This document shows, one piece after another, positions 1 through 8,319 of a DNA stretch of 64,000 nucleotides (its first letter is position 1; each line of letters begins with the position of its first letter). This DNA comes from a virus. The notes beneath the pieces were generated by a model, which saw only the letters and a program-made list of their open reading frames with translations, made no database searches and had not been told where the DNA came from. Location: IMG/VR virus record IMGVR_UViG_3300025099_000012, positions 1 to 64,000 of that record. One strand, 5' to 3'. A program made the position numbers and the translations under genes.

Positions 1-2
1 AT

Positions 3-263
3 TCAGACATTGTTACATGGCTATTTCTTGAGACACATGAATCACGCAAGAAAAAACTTACAGATCGAATCCGTAGCGGACGCCCTATCTGCGTTCAAGG
101 CTACCTCCGCGAATATCGCAAAGAAGGCGGTGACAGTCCTTATCGAGCAATTGTTGCTTCTGACTTCACTACTCGAAAGGATAAGGAGCGAACTCAACGG
201 AATCCACAAACGAACGGTTCAGCGGCGGGTTACACAGAGGTTGATCCAACGCCGGACTATTGA
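3..263 (+). CDS. C-terminal part of an OB-fold/SSB-like protein (5' truncated by window edge)
   Basis: Reading frame 3 is open from the first bases to TGA at 261-263 and gives about 86 residues with no start in the window, so the gene begins upstream. The visible part has a basic, beta-rich segment (RIRSGRPICVQGYLREYRK, then YRAIVASDF) resembling the second half of a single-stranded-DNA-binding OB fold, followed by a polar tail ending DPTPDY. That tail is reminiscent of the flexible acidic C-terminus of SSB proteins. It lies just ahead of other replication genes. The family call is inference from pattern only; it could be another OB-fold or recombination mediator. Confidence 0.5.
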   Translation, partial: SDIVTWLFLETHESRKKKLTDRIRSGRPICVQGYLREYRKEGGDSPYRAIVASDFTTRKDKERTQRNPQTNGSAAGYTEVDPTPDY

Positions 264-307
264 TCGAGAGATTCACCTAGCTAGAAATCATCCTGGCTGG
301 GATGCGT

Positions 308-706
308 CTATTTACCAATATTTCCAATAGGATAATTCTTATTCATGCGTTGCCTCTCCTCGGGTGTAATAGGTCCACCAGGAATATCAAACGTAGGATT
401 ATAGTTTCCATCAAAGTCAGCGATTCCATGCAGTCGCTGACCTTTTTGTGTTCCTGGATAGTAAGGCAACTGCATCAATCCACCATTATCCTGACCAGAG
501 TAGTAAGGCATTTTGTTTATTCCAGCTTTATCTCCAGGTCTATATAAGAGATCTGTCAATCCTCCCATTGCACTTAAACCAGGTGTTTCAATTCCTGTAG
601 CAGTTCCAAGTAATCCACCTTTATTCACCATATCTGTAAGGTCAATTCCAGTTAGGCTGCCCACTAATCCTTGACCGAGGATGTTTGCAAATCTCTTAAT
701 TAACAT
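308..706 (-). CDS. hypothetical protein, Gly/Pro-rich
   Basis: This frame encodes 132 residues from ATG at 706; an upstream TTG would add two codons, but the ATG follows a TGAG stretch. The N-terminal half is apolar and glycine-rich, containing NILGQGLVGSLTGIDL and GGLLGTATG, and the C-terminal half is Pro/Asn/Tyr-rich. I recognise no family. Composition matches the small glycine-rich proteins of the virion cluster at 31-53 kb, and a box of the shared promoter type lies 20 nt upstream at 726-735. It may be a minor virion protein encoded away from the main block. Confidence 0.6.
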   Translation of the reverse strand: MLIKRFANILGQGLVGSLTGIDLTDMVNKGGLLGTATGIETPGLSAMGGLTDLLYRPGDKAGINKMPYYSGQDNGGLMQLPYYPGTQKGQRLHGIADFDGNYNPTFDIPGGPITPEERQRMNKNYPIGNIGK

Positions 707-725
707 GCTCAATTAACTCACATTT

Positions 726-735
726 AACTATTGTA
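726..735 (-). promoter_or_regulatory. putative phage promoter -10 box (TACAATAGTT)
   Basis: On the minus strand this reads TACAATAGTT, 20 nt before the ATG at 706. The same or nearly the same decamer recurs upstream of at least nine other minus-strand genes, always 12-33 nt from the start codon, which is what a phage-wide -10 element would look like. No convincing -35 is visible. Confidence 0.5.
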
Positions 736-769
736 CTAACTATATTTGAAAGGTCGATATTAACTACAT

Positions 770-1513
770 ATGACCCTACAAGTACTGCCTCCTGAACTTC
801 TTGAGGCACCAAAAGAAAGAATTGAAACTAAAGAACCTCAACCTTACTGGAAACCAAGTTCACTTAAAGATGGAGAAAGCGAAGAGTTCCGACTACTCGG
901 ATGTTACGAAACAGGTCACGCCATTATGGGATGGCAATATGCATCCGAAGCGAAAGGACCAGACGGTGAACTTAAATTCAACGGCTACGTTGTTACTAGG
1001 ACTCACCCTGGCAACCCTGCTGACATTGCTCGTGAAACCGACTGGTCTAAGCCCGAGCGACCAAAAATTGATGGCTCCTACGTCAAGCCACGCAGGTTTC
1101 TAGCTTGGGTTGCAACAAGTGCATCACGAAGTCGTTTAGAGGTATTATTTATTGAACAAAAATCACTTAGAGACCAACTTACCGAAATACTCCAAGAAGC
1201 TGAAGACTACACTTGGACAGAAGACGGACTTGCTAATTTTTCAATTAAGATTACACGCAAGGGAGCCGGTCTGGAAACTTCATACAGTATTTTACCAAAA
1301 GTGCGTAAAGTCCCAGATAAGATTAAACAATCTTGGGATAAAGAGAAAGACTCTATTTGGCTCCCTAATTTCTTTGAAGGTAAAGATCCTTTCGAAGGTA
1401 AGCAGGTTGAGTCTAAGGGTCTTCCAGCTGGTGGAACCGACAAACGTGGAGCCTACGTAACGCCTCATAAAGAAACAAAACACAAAAAAGACGAACCTGA
1501 AACTGAATTTTAA
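770..1513 (+). CDS. putative single-stranded DNA-binding / recombination protein
   Basis: This 247-residue protein has a compact beta-rich core (about residues 35-170, including FRLLGCYETGHAIMGWQ, RFLAWVA and LANFSIKITRKG). A charged tail of about 60 residues follows and ends KKDEPETEF. A folded OB-like core with an acidic, disordered C-terminus is the architecture of phage gp32-type ssDNA-binding proteins. Its position at the head of the replication operon, before a RecB-like nuclease and the primase-helicase, fits. The start ATG at 770 is the first in frame. The functional call is inferred from architecture and context. Confidence 0.5.
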   Translation: MTLQVLPPELLEAPKERIETKEPQPYWKPSSLKDGESEEFRLLGCYETGHAIMGWQYASEAKGPDGELKFNGYVVTRTHPGNPADIARETDWSKPERPKIDGSYVKPRRFLAWVATSASRSRLEVLFIEQKSLRDQLTEILQEAEDYTWTEDGLANFSIKITRKGAGLETSYSILPKVRKVPDKIKQSWDKEKDSIWLPNFFEGKDPFEGKQVESKGLPAGGTDKRGAYVTPHKETKHKKDEPETEF

Positions 1514-1520
1514 TAATTAA

Positions 1521-1868
1521 ATGACTAATTCAAACTTCCAAAGTCTGCCACCTGAAATGCAATCACGGTTAGCAGATATCCTGCAACAAGCGAATACAAA
1601 TGCTCCAACTACTGGGTCTGATACTCCTGTTTCTAGTGACGTACAAAACGTTCCGCCTGTTACACGCCCTCCTTCCCTAATGGATCACACGATTGCACTT
1701 CGTCAAGAAGTCAATCAACTATCCCAACAGGTTTACGCAACTGGTCAAGTTGTTGAAGCAGTTGGGCAAGCTGTAGGAGAGTTATACCAACTCTTTCAAG
1801 CGCAGACCGAAACTACAAATTACAGCGCAAATTATCAAACGCAACAGGGTGTAGAGAGTGACTTCTGA
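1521..1868 (+). CDS. hypothetical protein with coiled-coil segment
   Basis: It encodes 115 residues. The N-terminal 55 are Pro/Ser/Thr/Asn-rich and look disordered. Residues about 60-95 form an amphipathic helix (IALRQEVNQLSQQVYATGQ) with heptad spacing, and a Gln/Thr-rich tail follows. It starts 8 nt after the previous gene and overlaps the next by 11 nt, so it belongs to the replication operon. No family is recognised; it could be a small adaptor or oligomerisation factor. Confidence 0.7.
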   Translation: MTNSNFQSLPPEMQSRLADILQQANTNAPTTGSDTPVSSDVQNVPPVTRPPSLMDHTIALRQEVNQLSQQVYATGQVVEAVGQAVGELYQLFQAQTETTNYSANYQTQQGVESDF

Positions 1869-2628
1869 TCTTCCTTACAGAATACAAACCTCAGCCGGAC
1901 ATAGAAAGTATCTATGCTCCGGCATTTATATGCCGAGTGTAACAACAGTACTATCAGCCACTGAAAGCGAAAAATCAAAAGCTGGTCTAAGGAATTGGCA
2001 AAAGAATAATCCGGGTGCGCTAGAGGCAGCATCAACTCGCGGCTCGGCTATTCACTTAGGTTGTGAAAACTATCTCCGTGGTTTAGACCCAGATGTTCCT
2101 GAAGATTATCTAGATTTCTGGAATGGTATGTCTTCTTACCTTGATTGGTTTGATACAATTCATTGGTCGGAGCGTCCTTTACGTCCCGATTGGAACCATC
2201 TAAGAAGTGATGATAGAGAAGTCGCATTTGTATGGAGTACGGAGCATAAATATGCTGGATGTCCTGACCTCATTGGTGAAATCGGTGGAGTACGAGTTAT
2301 TGCTGACTTTAAAACTAGCAATGCTCCTTACTGCGCTTCTTTTCCTGATCGTGGAGATCGAATTGGATTCGGTGGTTACAGAAAATATACAAAGTGTGCG
2401 CAACAAATGGCTGCGTACAGGTATGCATTAAATGAGCGAACTGGTTTTCTCTGTGATGCTGCACTGATTATTGTTTCTACACCTGAAACAACTCAAGGCA
2501 TCTTCATTGATGGAGATCAGCTTGCTTTGCATGAATCACGTTTTTTGAAGCGTTGTCAACAATTCCATGAAATAGATAATGAAACTACGGATTGCAGTAC
2601 ACAAGAGTTGCAAGAACAAGCAGAGTAA
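1858..2628 (+). CDS. PD-(D/E)XK nuclease (RecB/Cas4-like exonuclease)
   Basis: This 256-residue protein starts with GTG at 1858. It carries the motif series of RecB-family PD-(D/E)XK nucleases. These are SVTTVLSAT with a GSAIH motif near residues 62-66, an Asp in AGCPDLIGE (about 133), a D-x-K in VIADFKTS (about 147) and a downstream QMAAYRYAL motif. Such enzymes degrade or process DNA ends in phage recombination and replication. It overlaps the upstream and downstream genes, indicating a translationally coupled operon with the ssDNA-binding candidate and the primase-helicase. Confidence 0.85.
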   Translation: MTSDLPYRIQTSAGHRKYLCSGIYMPSVTTVLSATESEKSKAGLRNWQKNNPGALEAASTRGSAIHLGCENYLRGLDPDVPEDYLDFWNGMSSYLDWFDTIHWSERPLRPDWNHLRSDDREVAFVWSTEHKYAGCPDLIGEIGGVRVIADFKTSNAPYCASFPDRGDRIGFGGYRKYTKCAQQMAAYRYALNERTGFLCDAALIIVSTPETTQGIFIDGDQLALHESRFLKRCQQFHEIDNETTDCSTQELQEQAE

Positions 2629-4822
2629 ACCTGCTCGCGATTGGCAAAATATTTTAGAAGACCTTGATTGGTTGCTTGGTTGGGTAAAAAATGGTTACGG
2701 ATGGTGTGCAACTCACTTTCAAGATAGACATAGGAAGGCTGACAATTCAGCTGGCTCAAACATGGTGGTCATCGATTTTGATGGCGACACCACGCTTGCA
2801 CGCTTTTGGTCAACCGATACGGCCAGACAGTGGTGTGCAGCTACCTATACCTCAGCCAGTCATTCAGAGACTGAGCATAGGTTTAGAGCACTGTTCCCAT
2901 TAAGCAAAGAGCTTTCTTCTACTGCTGAACACCGGGGTGCATATTGGCTAATTGTTAATCGTCTACTTACTGAGCTAGAGCTTCAAGAGCTTGCTGACAA
3001 CTGTGGGCAAAAACCTGAACGCCTGTGGTTTGGAAATACTAAAGCAGAAATTCAACAAAATGCTGAGTTTGAACCGGTGCCTGAGTTCCTTCTCAATGAC
3101 ATTGCATACGAGGAATCAGTAAACTTTGTCTCCGGTGATGTAACTGATGAAGACGTTAAGCGTGCTCAGTGGTTATTAGAAAGCTTCTTAAGGCCATCTG
3201 AGGATGGTGAGTATGAGAATTACTATGTGCCTGTCATGGCTGCTTGTGCAAGCATTGGTCAGCCAGTCTTTGATTCATGGGTTGAATGGGTACTCAAAGG
3301 CCATCATGGTGAAAAACCTGAAAATATAAAACCATTTAAATGGAGAGGTCTCGGAAACTTTTCTGGTCCAACTACACTGTATTCACTTGCTAAAAGGCAA
3401 GATGCAGACTGGGCTCATAAGCTACCACCTAATCTAAGATTTGGTGCTGTAGGTGCAGCTGCTGGATATACAGAATTTGATCCTATCCAAGATATTGATC
3501 AGATCATTCAAGATAACTTTCAACAAAGGAGTAGTAGTAAATCAATGAATAATTCGAATGACTATGTTGTCCCAGAGCCATTGCCTGATACTGATCAAGT
3601 CAAAAAACGAGGAAGACCTAAAAAGACGGATGATGATTTAGCAAAGCAACGGGAGAGCGATGTCAAAAAGGTCAAGGAGATCCTGCAAGATCTACGTAAG
3701 AATGAGTTGACAGGCGCCATTGAATACACAAGACCAGGTGGTGAAGAAGTTTTTCTACAAGGTCAAGACCTAGATCTAATGACTACAAAGCTTGCTTGTG
3801 AAAACGGTGTATTCATTCCTGAACAGCGCATCAAAGCAGCTATTCAGTATGCAGCCAGTCAAAATAAATACTGCCCTATTCGTAGATATCTAGATCACTG
3901 TGCAGCAAACGCTGAACGTTATGCGGATTGGGATCGTATCGGAGAAATCTTTCTGGGTAACAAACATAAAATAACTACCACCACTATTCAGAGAATGATG
4001 ATTGGTGCTGTGGCTAGAGCATACGACCCTGGATGCACAATGTCATGGTTGCCAATTCTTGTTGGTCCACAGGGTGCTGGCAAATCAATGTTTGCTAGAA
4101 GCCTTGTACCCAAATCCCTATTTTCAGAAATTACTACTCCTCTAGATACTTTGATGCGAGAGCAGTATCGACTGCATGTTGCATGGCTATTAGAACTACC
4201 TGAAATTGATAATTACTTCAATACTCGCAATATCGAGAACTTCAAAAACCTTGTCACTACAAGGACTGACGAGGTTCGTTACCCATACGCTTCACTTCCT
4301 AGCAAGCTGTCTCGCCGGTTTGTTTTTATTGGTACTACTAATCGTAATCAGTTTCTGGTTGACAGTACCGGCAATCGTCGATTTGTCCCATTAGAACTTG
4401 GTGCTGGTTTTCAGATTCCATGGAAGGAATTAATCGAAGTGCGTGACAACCTATGGGCAGCTGCAGTTGATGCTTATAGAAATGATGAAGGATATGAGTT
4501 TACAAGTGGTGAGATTGCTGATATATTTGAGTACATCCAAGAGTTCGGTGATCCCGATCCTTGGTTTGATAAGATTTCCTCTTACGTTACTATCCGAAAG
4601 GAAGTATCCGCAGCAGATATTCTTACCAATGCTTTAGAACTTGACCCTCGTAGTCAAGGTCGTAAAGAAAGCAGACGTGTAGCAGATGTTCTCCAATCTA
4701 TGGGTTGGCGGCGATTAGTTACAACTAGAAAGGATGCCAATGGCAAACCTAAATCCATACGTATTTGGCAGCGACCTAAGAATGATCCTCTAATTGAAGA
4801 TCACAAACTTATCGACTTCTAA
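2579..4822 (+). CDS. VapE/VirE-type primase-helicase
   Basis: This 747-residue replication protein has two parts. The N-terminal region (about residues 55-110) has VVIDFDGD followed by HRFRALFPL, as in archaeo-eukaryotic-type primase/polymerase domains that precede VapE modules. The C-terminal half holds the P-loop GPQGAGKS (about 495-502), Walker-B-like LLELPEID (about 540) and the FIGTTNRNQFL sensor with NRRFVPLEL, diagnostic of the Virulence-associated E ATPase family. A Lys/Arg-rich linker (KKRGRPKK, an AT-hook-like motif) joins them. It would open the duplex and prime replication for the PolA-type polymerase at 9 kb. It overlaps the nuclease gene by 50 nt. Confidence 0.88.
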   Translation: MKLRIAVHKSCKNKQSKPARDWQNILEDLDWLLGWVKNGYGWCATHFQDRHRKADNSAGSNMVVIDFDGDTTLARFWSTDTARQWCAATYTSASHSETEHRFRALFPLSKELSSTAEHRGAYWLIVNRLLTELELQELADNCGQKPERLWFGNTKAEIQQNAEFEPVPEFLLNDIAYEESVNFVSGDVTDEDVKRAQWLLESFLRPSEDGEYENYYVPVMAACASIGQPVFDSWVEWVLKGHHGEKPENIKPFKWRGLGNFSGPTTLYSLAKRQDADWAHKLPPNLRFGAVGAAAGYTEFDPIQDIDQIIQDNFQQRSSSKSMNNSNDYVVPEPLPDTDQVKKRGRPKKTDDDLAKQRESDVKKVKEILQDLRKNELTGAIEYTRPGGEEVFLQGQDLDLMTTKLACENGVFIPEQRIKAAIQYAASQNKYCPIRRYLDHCAANAERYADWDRIGEIFLGNKHKITTTTIQRMMIGAVARAYDPGCTMSWLPILVGPQGAGKSMFARSLVPKSLFSEITTPLDTLMREQYRLHVAWLLELPEIDNYFNTRNIENFKNLVTTRTDEVRYPYASLPSKLSRRFVFIGTTNRNQFLVDSTGNRRFVPLELGAGFQIPWKELIEVRDNLWAAAVDAYRNDEGYEFTSGEIADIFEYIQEFGDPDPWFDKISSYVTIRKEVSAADILTNALELDPRSQGRKESRRVADVLQSMGWRRLVTTRKDANGKPKSIRIWQRPKNDPLIEDHKLIDF

Positions 4823-4861
4823 TTACACTTTAAATAAGTAAAATTATATTATTCAGATACA

Positions 4862-5098
4862 ATGAAAGCCAAAGATATCTCGATTGGTCAGCGTGTATTA
4901 GTCGCGCCTATTGATCGCATTGCTTTAGTAGTCGGTAAGCCCGAGTACTACACACCACGAGCACAACTCGTCAGAATTAAGTACGAAAATAGTACACGTT
5001 ACGAGTACAAAATTAATCACCAGCTCACTCTACTGCCTGTTGAAAGTCAGTATCCAACTCATGGTGGTCAATACGTAAAACCTGAAGGTGATTTTTAA
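4862..5098 (+). CDS. small hypothetical protein
   Basis: It encodes 78 residues, predicted all-beta (KDISIGQRVLVAPIDRIALVV), resembling a small SH3- or OB-like barrel. Its stop overlaps the next start (TAATG at 5096-5100), so the two are coupled. The hexamer TACAAT overlaps the start at 4858-4863, hinting at an internal promoter or chance. No family is recognised. Confidence 0.7.
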   Translation: MKAKDISIGQRVLVAPIDRIALVVGKPEYYTPRAQLVRIKYENSTRYEYKINHQLTLLPVESQYPTHGGQYVKPEGDF

Positions 5099-5898
5099 TG
5101 CCTGAATCGAAACCAAGTAAGAAAGTTGGAGGGCATACATACGGTAGGCGTAACTTAACCCTCTCCAATACAGCAGAAGAGGGGGCACTATGTCTCTATA
5201 GCGGTCACTCGATTGGTAGGTTCAGCTCTACCTCTATGCGGTATGACAGCCATCAAGCTTGTGTGCGTTGTGTCGCTGCCGCAAGAGAAGGACGCATGTC
5301 TTTCAATATTGATCGACTGCTCAAGAAAGAACGTAAGCGTGCTTTGAAGTTTTGGTCAAAGGTTGACATTGGCCAACCTGATGAATGTTGGGAGTGGCTC
5401 GGTTACAAAGGGAAAGGAAATGGCATGCCCCAGTTTCCATGGAGGCGTCCAGGCATTAGTACCAGTACTCAGCACCACCCTCAACGTGTGGCGATGTGGT
5501 ACTCGTGGGGTGATCTCGGATACACTGGAGTTAAATCAACATGCGGTAATAAGTACTGCTGTAATCCCTTTCATCTAATACCCCAGAAAATTGGGGTCTT
5601 TGTCGATTGTGATTCCTATCTAGAAAGTTTCGAACTTGCTTGTGAACTACATACGCTCAAGCAACAAATAGCTGAGTACACACTTGAACAAGCTGTAAAG
5701 GAGCAAGAGAAACTTATTTCTCAGCAAGAGCTTGAAGATAGGTCAAACTTACTGTTTGAACCTGATTCACTTTTCTCGGAAAGATTCGAGGCAGTTGTGG
5801 AGGATATGTTGAGTGGGCGTCATCCTAGTCAATCATTTAAATCTTCTACACAAAAGCCTGTTGAAGATAACGATGAAAACTCCACAGAAAATTTTTAA
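5098..5898 (+). CDS. HNH-like nuclease homologue lacking the canonical catalytic His
   Basis: This 266-residue protein has a central segment (about 85-165) that follows the HNH_3 family order: FWSKVDIGQPDECWEWLGY, then a basic loop with HPQRVAMWY, then CGNKYCCNPFHL. In active relatives the third block is usually preceded by a His (HKCDN...CvnPaHL). Here it is preceded by Ser-Thr, so the general base appears lost, while Cys and the CCNPFHL core remain. An N-terminal C-x(n)-C-x2-C cluster may bind zinc. The C-terminal third is a Glu/Gln-rich helix. It may be a DNA-binding relic, a divergent nuclease or a regulator. Confidence 0.6.
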   Translation: MPESKPSKKVGGHTYGRRNLTLSNTAEEGALCLYSGHSIGRFSSTSMRYDSHQACVRCVAAAREGRMSFNIDRLLKKERKRALKFWSKVDIGQPDECWEWLGYKGKGNGMPQFPWRRPGISTSTQHHPQRVAMWYSWGDLGYTGVKSTCGNKYCCNPFHLIPQKIGVFVDCDSYLESFELACELHTLKQQIAEYTLEQAVKEQEKLISQQELEDRSNLLFEPDSLFSERFEAVVEDMLSGRHPSQSFKSSTQKPVEDNDENSTENF

Positions 5899-5930
5899 TT
5901 AATCTATCCTTAGTAAAGAGTCATTTAAAT

Positions 5931-6353
5931 ATGTCAAGACGTAGTGATCTTATTCAACAACTAATTTCATCAAAGAAATTTGGTCCCGAGAAGAAACAAG
6001 AGCAGGAGTTCCTCATGGCTACTGCGGAGTTGATTCTTTCTGATTTGATTAATATTGCACTCACAGGTGTAGAAAAAAGAGGGACTGGATCCTTAGTCAT
6101 CAATCTTTTGAATGATTCTACAACGTTCATGTGGCCTGAATCAATTGAATTTGATCTACGAACAGCTGAACGAGAAGAAGATGAGGAAATCATCGACTTC
6201 CTACGTGACCTGCTCAAACAGATTGAAACAAATGACTGGTCCAAAAATGTATTAATAACATTAATTAGTGATGCTGGAACAAGAACATTTGCAGTCGAAG
6301 CAGGTCGGTGCCAAGAAAGCCTTAGAGCGCTCGCAGAAGAATTTATCGGATAA
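5931..6353 (+). CDS. hypothetical alpha/beta protein
   Basis: It encodes 140 residues. Two helices (about 5-50) are followed by alternating strands (GTGSLVINLLNDST, WSKNVLITLISDAG) and a final helix. No catalytic signature is visible. It overlaps the next gene by 86 nt if the ATG at 6268 is used there, a longer overlap than elsewhere in this operon. Function unknown. Confidence 0.65.
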   Translation: MSRRSDLIQQLISSKKFGPEKKQEQEFLMATAELILSDLINIALTGVEKRGTGSLVINLLNDSTTFMWPESIEFDLRTAEREEDEEIIDFLRDLLKQIETNDWSKNVLITLISDAGTRTFAVEAGRCQESLRALAEEFIG

Positions 6354-6939
6354 GCTTGCTGCCAAAGGTTTAAAGCTTCCCCTTTATCCCACCCCTCAGC
6401 TCATTGATCGAGCGAGAGCTGTTATGGGTAGCATTGACTTTGATCCCACTTCAGATCCTGTTCAACAGGTTCTTGTGGATGCCACTTCAGTACCAAGTAT
6501 TGAGGTGAACCCACTACAAGAACATTGGCACGGCAACGTTTGGGTAGCTCCAAAAGGAGCAGTACGTGACTGCCGTATTTGGCTTAATAAAACCATTAGT
6601 GAATATCGCAATGGATATATCAACAGTTTTGTATTCTTTAGCAGTGCTTCCGAGCTCCTCCGTGCAGCTCCTGTTGTATGGGACTATCCAGTATGTATTC
6701 CATTTAAAAGAGTTAAGCAGCTGCGTGCAACTTCTACAGGCTTTGAGCCTGTATCTCCGTCAACATGGAACTTGATTGTTTATGGTCCTCCAATTCATCA
6801 AGCACTTACTGACATTGATAAAGTTTCTTTGTTTTACAATAGTTTCCGTGATGTTGGGCGTGTAATTTACAGCGAGTATGCAGGCGACAATTGGGTAAAA
6901 GACCTTGAATACTACGAAGAAAACAAGGGTAATATTTGA
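6268..6939 (+). CDS. Phage_Dam-like (N6-adenine methyltransferase fold) protein with altered active-site motif
   Basis: This protein has up to 223 residues; the start is uncertain because the first about 30 codons lie inside the preceding gene. From residue 37 on it matches the layout of phage Dam-type methyltransferases: LYPTPQLIDRARAVMG, DFDPTSDP, then WHGNVWVAPKG where active enzymes have W-x-G-x-x-x-(D/N)PPY, then a helix and FVFFSSASELLRAAP with a CIPFKRVKQ strand. The catalytic (D/N)PPY is replaced by VAPKG, so methyltransfer is doubtful. It may bind AdoMet or DNA without catalysis. The fold call is inference from motif spacing. Confidence 0.55.
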   Translation: MMLEQEHLQSKQVGAKKALERSQKNLSDKLAAKGLKLPLYPTPQLIDRARAVMGSIDFDPTSDPVQQVLVDATSVPSIEVNPLQEHWHGNVWVAPKGAVRDCRIWLNKTISEYRNGYINSFVFFSSASELLRAAPVVWDYPVCIPFKRVKQLRATSTGFEPVSPSTWNLIVYGPPIHQALTDIDKVSLFYNSFRDVGRVIYSEYAGDNWVKDLEYYEENKGNI

Positions 6940-7352
6940 TGTCTAAGCATATCGCTCCAAATTGTTTGTACGCTTTGCCATCAGATGACAAGGTTCATCC
7001 ATGTCGTTTGATATTAAAAGATGGTACTTTAATGTGGAAGCATGCTTTGTTATATCAAGATGAATTCGTATGTATTCCCCAATCTGAAGCACACGAAAGA
7101 CACATAATAAAAACTGCTCAGCGCCTTGAGGAACTGAACAGTTGGATATCGCAAGGATTAGAGCCTTGGAACTCTTTACAAATTAAGGGGTGGTATCAAC
7201 CTTTTGTGCCTGAACTATCTGAAGGTATCTCCGCTTACTTCGTACATAACATTCGTGATCTTTCCTCTATCTATATTGAATTATTGCCTCACATTCAAGA
7301 CCACGAAACACTTGAGCTACGTAAGGATTATCTTTTCTTCCGACGTTGCTAA
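6939..7352 (+). CDS. hypothetical protein
   Basis: It encodes 137 residues. The ATG at 6939 overlaps the previous TGA (TGATG), favouring it over the TTG three bases earlier. The sequence is mixed alpha/beta with aromatic-rich strands (GWYQPFVPEL) and no recognised motif. It closes the first plus-strand transcription block and is followed within 10 nt by a hairpin terminator. Confidence 0.65.
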   Translation: MSKHIAPNCLYALPSDDKVHPCRLILKDGTLMWKHALLYQDEFVCIPQSEAHERHIIKTAQRLEELNSWISQGLEPWNSLQIKGWYQPFVPELSEGISAYFVHNIRDLSSIYIELLPHIQDHETLELRKDYLFFRRC

Positions 7353-7359
7353 CAGCAAT

Positions 7360-7380
7360 GCCGCTTATCTGCGGCTTTAA
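7360..7380 (+). terminator. hairpin terminator GCCGC-TTATCT-GCGGC
   Basis: A 5-bp GC stem (7360-7364 with 7371-7375) with loop TTATCT and a short T run ends the plus-strand block, where the convergent minus-strand gene also ends. Stem and loop resemble the hairpins of the 54-62 kb array, for example the one at 59887. Confidence 0.7.
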
Positions 7381-7709
7381 TAGTTTAACGAATCAATCAA
7401 TCTATTGAGATACCATTGTGCTTTTTCAGCATCTTCTTTACTATTTGATTTGTGCCACATACGCAGCAAGTACTTCAGTACTTGAGCTTGCAAGAAACCT
7501 TGCTTACAGGTTGGAGCTTTATCAATAGCATCCTCGATTACTTCTATTGCTTCATGTCGCCCTGCTGTGTAATGAGCAGGACTGTTGACCATATCAGTGT
7601 TTACAGGATCGGAATAATCCCAAACAGATAATTTGTTATTGCTAAACCCAGAAACATAATCACCATTGCTAAAAAAGCTATTCTTTTCGTTCATGAGTTT
7701 GTCTCGCAT
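7377..7709 (-). CDS. DUF3310 protein
   Basis: This 110-residue protein has a C-terminal half (about 42-107) matching the DUF3310 signature: VNSPAHYTAGRHEAIEVIED, a Leu-Lys-Tyr helix (QVLKYLLRMWHK) and AEKAQWYLNRLI. DUF3310 proteins are widespread in phages of Gram-positives and cyanobacteria, often next to nucleotide-metabolism genes; their role is unknown. Here it is encoded against its neighbours and is divergent from the deaminase-like gene. Confidence 0.85.
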   Translation of the reverse strand: MRDKLMNEKNSFFSNGDYVSGFSNNKLSVWDYSDPVNTDMVNSPAHYTAGRHEAIEVIEDAIDKAPTCKQGFLQAQVLKYLLRMWHKSNSKEDAEKAQWYLNRLIDSLNY

Positions 7710-7752
7710 ATTGTTTTTTCCTTACCTAATATAGGAGCTGGAATCGTACATT

Positions 7753-8319
7753 GTGGATATGAAAAGCCCTAAAGGTGACCCAACATATATTAAGAATAAG
7801 GAACGATTCTTTATGGATGTTGCGCTATCAATTAGCAAAGCATCAACACATCCAAAAGCACCAGGTGGATGTATTATTGTTCGTGATAGGGAGATTATTG
7901 GAGATGGTAGAAGCTTACTTACAGACAGTATGGTTGAGATCGATTGTATCTCATATGCCATTGCAGCAGCAGCTAAAGCAGGAACTCCTGCAATAGGAGC
8001 CGTAATCTATACGACGCGGTATCCATTCTCGACATCTATATTTCAAGCTCACATGATGGGAATAAAGAAGATTATTCTTTTAGCTCATGATTGGGAGCCT
8101 TACTACAAAGAAGAGTTCAGACGTTCAGCACGTTTGGCACGCGAATTAAATGTGGCAATTGAGCCACTTTTCCTAGACAAAGATCCAAGATTTACTAAAA
8201 ATTCTAATGACAGAGATATTGACGAAACTCTCTTCCCGCAAGCAAACCCGTTTGCACCAGATGAATATGATCCAAACAATGCAACAGATACCTTCGATGA
8301 AGACACAACTACTCTTTGA
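7753..8319 (+). CDS. dCMP deaminase-fold protein lacking zinc ligands
   Basis: This 188-residue protein starts with GTG at 7753 (ATG at 7759 is an alternative). Residues about 18-110 follow the cytidine/dCMP deaminase fold: FMDVALSISKASTHPKA, GGCIIVRDREIIG, then MVEIDCISYAIAAAAKAG where active enzymes have VHAE, then YTTRYPFSTSIFQ where they have PCxxC, then GIKKIILL. Both halves of the zinc site (HAE and PCxxC) are replaced, so deamination is very unlikely. An acidic 60-residue tail follows. It overlaps the exonuclease gene by 23 nt. A regulatory or scaffolding role in dNTP metabolism is possible. Confidence 0.65.
   Translation: MDMKSPKGDPTYIKNKERFFMDVALSISKASTHPKAPGGCIIVRDREIIGDGRSLLTDSMVEIDCISYAIAAAAKAGTPAIGAVIYTTRYPFSTSIFQAHMMGIKKIILLAHDWEPYYKEEFRRSARLARELNVAIEPLFLDKDPRFTKNSNDRDIDETLFPQANPFAPDEYDPNNATDTFDEDTTTL

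Noticed and set aside
10-330. Plus-strand 106-residue frame at the start of the window
   Set aside because: Its product is Leu/Arg-rich and unstructured; frame 3 in the same region gives the SSB-like sequence and ends in a natural tail.
8207-8296. Longer start for the polymerase exonuclease
   Set aside because: The extra 30 residues overlap the deaminase-like gene and do not resemble T7 exonuclease, whose homology begins at the ATG at 8297.
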